A DNA stretch of 64,000 nucleotides from Chitinophagaceae bacterium (lineage in GTDB: Bacteria > Bacteroidota > Bacteroidia > Chitinophagales > Chitinophagaceae). The translations under genes and the position numbers were made by a program. The stretch is from NCBI GenBank assembly GCA_016720745.1, contig JADKKA010000022.1:682001-746000 (forward strand), in the 5' to 3' direction. Position 1 is the first letter of the stretch. Every line of letters starts with the position of its first letter. Below the pieces are notes generated by a model, which worked only from the letters and a program-made list of their open reading frames with translations, had not been told where the DNA came from and made no database searches. Shown here in pieces: positions 60,320 to 64,000 of this stretch.

Positions 60320-60781
60320 TTAATTGTTTTTTGATGATCTCATCTGCTGAAGATAGTTCCGGACTTTAAGGTATCTCGATTTGTGCGCATCAATAATTTC
60401 TTTGGCGTGTCCTGTTCCGATAGCAATCTTTTTTTGTCCCCATTGAATGGTTATCAGCTCTGATCCTTTGTCGTGCATGGGTGCCGTCAATTCTGATTGT
60501 ATTTGGTCAAATTGTTGCTCTTTCAAAAAGGCCAGCAAATTGTCGAGTTGATCTTTATAGAAATTGATTTTAGATTTAATAATTCTTCCCTCATTATTTT
60601 CCATATAATAACTACCGGTGTCACTCACAAATAATTCATAGGAATAATAACGCATACCGCCACCATAGGTTAGCTGAATGGTCATTCCCGGTTCCCAGCG
60701 ATCGGGTAGGCTGTTTTGTCCAAAAAGGGAGCATGAAAGGCAGGAAAACAGCAGCAGGGCAAATACAGGTATTTTTTTCAT
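60320..60781 (-). CDS. Hypothetical lipoprotein, 153 aa
   Basis: An SPII signal with lipobox CLSC (Cys17), although a signal peptidase I site (FGQ) is also possible. The mature domain alternates strands (MTIQLTYGGGMRYYSYELFV, then SYYMENNEGRIIKSKINF) and ends in a helical segment KEIIDAHKSRYLKVRNYLQQM. The family is not recognised. It stands alone, convergent with the VOC gene and divergent from the PhnA gene. Confidence 0.68.
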   Translation of the reverse strand: MKKIPVFALLLFSCLSCSLFGQNSLPDRWEPGMTIQLTYGGGMRYYSYELFVSDTGSYYMENNEGRIIKSKINFYKDQLDNLLAFLKEQQFDQIQSELTAPMHDKGSELITIQWGQKKIAIGTGHAKEIIDAHKSRYLKVRNYLQQMRSSKNN

Positions 60782-60893
60782 AAAAATGTCAGGTTCAATT
60801 TTGATAAGCTTTTATGCCAGATGCCAGCGCCGGAAGGATTGCATATGGGAATATCCGGATTTTTCAGGAATGCCTGAGGCGATTGAGAATCAG

Positions 60894-60923
60894 TTGAAAG
60901 ACTGTTAAATTATTGTAGATTCG
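60894..60923 (+). promoter_or_regulatory. Promoter of the phnA-like gene
   Basis: A -33 TTG (60894-60896) and a -7 TAGATTCG (60916-60923) are separated by 19 nt, close to the Bacteroidota consensus (TAnnTTTG with one change), 16 nt before the ATG. Confidence 0.5.
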
Positions 60924-60939
60924 CGCCCAAATCAAGTGT

Positions 60940-61518
60940 ATGAACCAGGAAGAAAGATTAAAAGACCGGAGCGGAAATTGTTGTGAGTTATGCAATGCTA
61001 CGGAAGGACTGAAAGTTTACGAAGTGCCCCCTGCTACCGGCAATATGGAAGATGCGATACTGGTTTGTCCCAAGTGCATGGCACAGATTGAGAAAAAAGA
61101 GGAACTGGATAGCACCCATTGGCAATGCCTGAGTACCAGTATGTGGTCTGAAATACCTGCCGTACAGGTTGTTTCCTGGCGAATGCTGAACCGGCTTCGC
61201 AACGAAAGCTGGGCGGCGGAACAACTGGAATTGATGTACCTGAGTGATGAGCAACTGGCCTGGGCCAAACAAAGCGGGGATCATGAAAATGATAGTTCTG
61301 TAGAATTACACCGGGATTGTTACGGTGCCATTCTTCTGCAAGGCGATAATGTGGTTCTCACCAAATCACTGGATGTTAAAGGGTCGACGGTGAATGCCAA
61401 GGTAGGTACGGTGGTTCGGAATATCAGACTGGTATCCGGAAACACGGAACAGATTGAAGGCAGGATTGAGGGACAGCAAATCGTCATCCTCACGAAATAC
61501 CTGAGAAAGCAGGGCTGA
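60940..61518 (+). CDS. PhnA-domain protein with N-terminal zinc ribbon
   Basis: A 192-aa protein. A zinc ribbon is formed by CCELCNA (about 12-18) and CPKCMAQ (about 45-50). The C-terminal PhnA domain (about 112-192) begins HRDCYGAILLQGDNVVLTKSLDVKG and continues NAKVGTVVRNIRL. The middle (about 55-110) is an insertion not found in short YjdM-type proteins. Despite its name the family is not shown to act in phosphonate metabolism. It has its own promoter and is not clearly in an operon. Confidence 0.9.
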   Translation: MNQEERLKDRSGNCCELCNATEGLKVYEVPPATGNMEDAILVCPKCMAQIEKKEELDSTHWQCLSTSMWSEIPAVQVVSWRMLNRLRNESWAAEQLELMYLSDEQLAWAKQSGDHENDSSVELHRDCYGAILLQGDNVVLTKSLDVKGSTVNAKVGTVVRNIRLVSGNTEQIEGRIEGQQIVILTKYLRKQG

Positions 61519-61603
61519 TCAAATCCACGGAAACTACCTGATCTCCCCAATTTTCCATATTCTGATATAGCAGCCTGGCAATTTTTCTTTTTAAGTTGCA
61601 GTC

Positions 61604-62296
61604 ATGAATCACCTGCTTGATAACATGATCTGGAATGCCCTGCAAACGGGTAACCGGGATATGGCTATTCTGAATGACTATGCAGCATATTACCGTCCGG
61701 ATATTGCTCCCTTTGCTGCCATGGCAGAACCCGACATAGAACATTTAAACCGGTTGCATCAATTCCTGCCTGACAATAAAACCATTGCACTGACTTATCC
61801 GTCCGACTTGCAACCTGACACACAGTACTGGAACATCATCAGGGAAATGGATTGTTGCCAGATGATTTATGAAGTACCTGTAAATTCATTTATTACCCGG
61901 GAGTCGGAAAAGATTCAGCCATTGACGGAAGCGCATATTCCCCAAATGCTTGAACTGACAGCCATGACCCGCCCGGGTCCCTTCTTTCAAAACACCATTC
62001 TCTTTGGTAATTATTTCGGCATTTTTGAAAATGACCAGTTGGCTGCCATGTGCGGACAAAGAATGAACCCCGTACCTTACCTGGAAGTAAGTGCCGTTTG
62101 TACCCATCCCGAACACCGGGGTAAAGGTTACGCCAAAGCGTTGATGTTGCGGGTGATGGATCTGATCCTGAAGCAGTCTTTTATACCTTTCCTGCATGTG
62201 CTGGCAGAAAATGCCACAGCCATTGGTTTATATGAATCAATCGGTTTTCGTACCAGAACCCGGTTGAACATAAATATGCTGAAGAAAATTGGATAA
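61604..62296 (+). CDS. GNAT family N-acetyltransferase (FR47-like), 230 aa
   Basis: The N-terminal ~110 residues form a vestigial GNAT-like half. The C-terminal half carries the acetyl-CoA motif YLEVSAVCTHPEHRGKGYAKALM (V-x-T..P-x-x-R-G-x-G), then ENATAIGLYESIGFRTRTRL. Such two-part FR47-type acetyltransferases act on small amines or amino acids. The substrate is unknown. It is convergent with the EthD gene, with a possible weak hairpin (62316-62345) between. Confidence 0.88.
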   Translation: MNHLLDNMIWNALQTGNRDMAILNDYAAYYRPDIAPFAAMAEPDIEHLNRLHQFLPDNKTIALTYPSDLQPDTQYWNIIREMDCCQMIYEVPVNSFITRESEKIQPLTEAHIPQMLELTAMTRPGPFFQNTILFGNYFGIFENDQLAAMCGQRMNPVPYLEVSAVCTHPEHRGKGYAKALMLRVMDLILKQSFIPFLHVLAENATAIGLYESIGFRTRTRLNINMLKKIG

Positions 62297-62362
62297 GATT
62301 CTTCGCAGGGCCATTCCTGGAATCCTTGCCATACGGAGTTCCAGGCTTCAGCCAATTTTTTT

Positions 62363-62665
62363 CTAACCAATCATACCTACCAGGAAACTGACTCCCCCGG
62401 TTGCAAAATTCCCCAGATCAGCACTTGCTGCCATTCCTTCCGGTGATCCAAGAGCGTTTTGCATAGCTTCCGGACTTTCGAACCAAAATTCTGCTTTCCG
62501 GTAAAATGCGGGTTGACCACCCATCGGGTCACTCAGGAATTTGGTATACTCCCTCCGGAGATCACCACTGATTTTATCGGCCAGTGGTAAATGGGTGTTT
62601 GCATAGTATGTTTCAAATGCATCCGGGTTTTCCGGGTGACCATAAAGAATAGTGAGGGTGAGCAT
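62363..62665 (-). CDS. EthD family protein
   Basis: A 100-aa dimeric ferredoxin-like alpha+beta barrel protein. The start LTILYGHPENPDAFETYYANTHLPLADKI with its H..P turn is the signature of EthD; FWFESPEAMQNALGSPEGMAASADLGNFATGG completes the domain. Relatives take part in ether degradation or serve as reductases or small-molecule-binding proteins. No pathway genes adjoin it. The 183-bp gap to the divergent cupin gene holds both promoters. Confidence 0.9.
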   Translation of the reverse strand: MLTLTILYGHPENPDAFETYYANTHLPLADKISGDLRREYTKFLSDPMGGQPAFYRKAEFWFESPEAMQNALGSPEGMAASADLGNFATGGVSFLVGMIG

Positions 62666-62848
62666 GTGGTTGGTTTTAGAGTAGTAAGATATAGATATCC
62701 CGGGAGAGTCTGAAATGGAGATTTTCGGATAGTGGGAAATTCGCCTGTGATGTTTTTATTCAATTCAGTCTGTCAAAAACCCGATTCATCCTTTTTGAAG
62801 TATTGTTGCTTCTAATTCCATTTAATTTTAAGGTATTAAACCTTTAAT

Positions 62849-63403
62849 ATGAAAATGAATCTGCCAATCACGATTGAAAACGGTCATGGCGAAACCATTA
62901 GTTTTAATGAGCTCATACACGAACCGGACGGCGATACCATAATCGGTGTCAACGCTGTAATGCCCAATGCCGGACCACCCATGCATGTACATTGGCTGCA
63001 GGACGAAGGCTTTACCGTCATCAAAGGAAAAATCGGCTACCAGGTACAGGGTGGTCCGGAACAATTTGCCGGTCCGGGTGAGTCGGTAGTTTTCAGAAGG
63101 GGAATACCTCATCGTTTTTGGAACGCAGGGACAGAAATACTCCAATGCCGGGGCTGGTTAAAACCTGCCAACAATATTGTATTCTACCTGAGTGCCGTTT
63201 TCGCAGCTCAGAAAAAGAGCAAGAGCGGGAGACCGGGTTTAGCTGATATGGCATTTCTGTTAAGAAGATATAAGACTGAATTTGATTTGCCCGAAATACC
63301 ATCATTTGTCAAAAAAATAATTCTACCAATAGTTTATAGCCTGGGCCAACTGACGGGTCAGTACCGCAAGTACCGAAATGCCCCTGCACCGGTTATTAGC
63401 TGA
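62849..63403 (+). CDS. Cupin-domain protein, 184 aa
   Basis: The cupin core is MPNAGPPMHVHWLQDEGFTVIKGKIGYQV (motif 1, His and Glu metal ligands) and PGESVVFRRGIPHRFWNAG (motif 2 His), about residues 34-100. The C-terminal ~85 residues are helical and basic and may form a membrane-associated segment. Such proteins range from dioxygenases to isomerases. It may be linked to the regulator encoded downstream, which begins about 100 nt later on the same strand. Confidence 0.85.
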   Translation: MKMNLPITIENGHGETISFNELIHEPDGDTIIGVNAVMPNAGPPMHVHWLQDEGFTVIKGKIGYQVQGGPEQFAGPGESVVFRRGIPHRFWNAGTEILQCRGWLKPANNIVFYLSAVFAAQKKSKSGRPGLADMAFLLRRYKTEFDLPEIPSFVKKIILPIVYSLGQLTGQYRKYRNAPAPVIS

Positions 63404-63505
63404 ACTTTATTCCTCTGATATCATTTACATTTGAGCAGCTGCATACGGGTTATTGGTGATGCAATCACTAAGTACTAAAAACTTTTTGATATTTGTAGCC
63501 AGACG

Positions 63506-64000
63506 ATGCAGTTACCGTTTAGTAAAAGAGGCAAAGCAATGAGCATACCCGTTAAATTTATTTTCCTGATTTTTCCGGAAGTACACTTGCTCGATCTGGC
63601 AGGGCCCGACCAGGTAATCAGTGAAGCGATCGACTTAGGGGCCAATTTTGAAATCGAATATTGCGGTATCAATCCGGCAATTAAAACCTCTGCAGGTCTT
63701 GGGATATCAGGCCTGAAACATTTTTCTGAAGTTGATTTTCGGGCAGGAGATTATATCATCGTTCCAGGCTCCAGAGTGAAATATATTCTTTCTGATAATT
63801 TTAAAAGAAACAGAAAGGTTTTTGAGTGGCTGGTCAAAGCACATCAGCAAAAAGTAAACCTGGTGAGTATTTGTGTGGGAGTTTTTGTTTTTGCAGAAGC
63901 CGGAATATTAAAAGGACTTCCCTGTACTACTCATTTTCAGCTGACCCAACAACTCAGGGATCGCTACCCGGACATCCTTGTTGAAGAAAATACACTCTTT
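63506..64000 (+). CDS. GlxA-type transcriptional regulator, N-terminal part (3' cut by window)
   Basis: The frame is open from the ATG at 63506 to the window end (165 codons). A second start at 63539 (MSIPVKFIFLIFP) fits the family better. The visible part is a DJ-1/PfpI-like domain: LIFPEVHLLDLAGPDQVISEA, DYIIVPGSRVKYIL and the nucleophile-elbow SICVGVFVFAEAGILKGLPCTTH with Cys. This fold heads the GlxA family of AraC-type regulators, whose helix-turn-helix domain would lie beyond the window. If no DNA-binding domain follows, it would be a stand-alone DJ-1 protein. Confidence 0.82.
   Translation, partial: MQLPFSKRGKAMSIPVKFIFLIFPEVHLLDLAGPDQVISEAIDLGANFEIEYCGINPAIKTSAGLGISGLKHFSEVDFRAGDYIIVPGSRVKYILSDNFKRNRKVFEWLVKAHQQKVNLVSICVGVFVFAEAGILKGLPCTTHFQLTQQLRDRYPDILVEENTLF

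Noticed and set aside
62316..62345. CCTGGAA...TTCCAGG hairpin between the GNAT and EthD genes as a terminator.
   Set aside because: The stem is short with a bulge and a 10-nt loop, and the T run begins about 10-15 nt after it. It is too weak to list as a feature.
1..64000. Defence systems, phage genes, tRNAs and rRNAs were sought.
   Set aside because: No recognisable restriction, CRISPR, abortive-infection or phage structural gene, and no cloverleaf or rRNA segment, was seen. Uma2 is the only nuclease-like gene and has no defence context.

Overview
The window comes from a Bacteroidota genome, most probably a Chitinophagaceae-like member of Chitinophagales. Evidence: the rpmB-rpmG-DUF4295-ftsY block, -7 promoter boxes of the form TAnnTTTG, abundant SPII lipoproteins, a type IX secretion C-terminal sorting domain, TonB-dependent receptors, LytS/LytTR pairs and an HU-CCDC81 protein. 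I see no tRNA, rRNA, transposase, phage gene or CRISPR array. The genus is inference.

Layout. 0-8.4 kb: the end of an S9 peptidase, a hypothetical gene, a histidine-phosphatase lipoprotein, a minus-strand set (Uma2, cinA, E2 acyltransferase) and dacB. Three related composite repeats (CR1-CR3) sit at gene 3' ends. 8.4-17 kb: a four-gene minus operon (membrane protein, thioesterase, M50 protease, lipoprotein), then a plus operon of a giant TPR protein, an outer-membrane barrel and a membrane-anchored HU-CCDC81 protein. 17-29 kb: methyltransferases, glutaminyl cyclase, a T9SS-exported M43 metalloprotease, lpdA, a TonB receptor, the ribosomal block, ftsY and rimO.

29.5-46.3 kb is the most unusual region. 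It is an island of interspersed paralogues: three LytS-type sensor kinases (K1-K3), three LytTR regulators (LR1-LR3), two small tubby/LURP-like proteins (T1, T2), four secreted proteins of one unrecognised family (P1-P4), and two surface lipoproteins (WKN-repeat and LamG). Two cassettes have the order T-K-LR. LR2 and K3 stand alone. The 240-bp divergent promoter between the WKN/T1/K1/LR1 operon and P1 carries six 9-bp LytTR-box-like repeats at 20-21-bp spacing. I infer an envelope-sensing regulatory system that controls the secreted P family.

46.3-64 kb: small membrane proteins, an IPT/NHL lipoprotein, a TMEM175-like channel, a MORN-type repeat protein, a ferritin-VIT1 fusion, ppk1, a DapA-like lyase with a 2-oxoglutarate-semialdehyde-type dehydrogenase, an ECF sigma/anti-sigma/DUF4097-like operon, then VOC, PhnA, GNAT, EthD and cupin proteins and the start of a GlxA-type regulator cut by the window end.

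All assignments rest on reading motifs by eye. No database search was possible.
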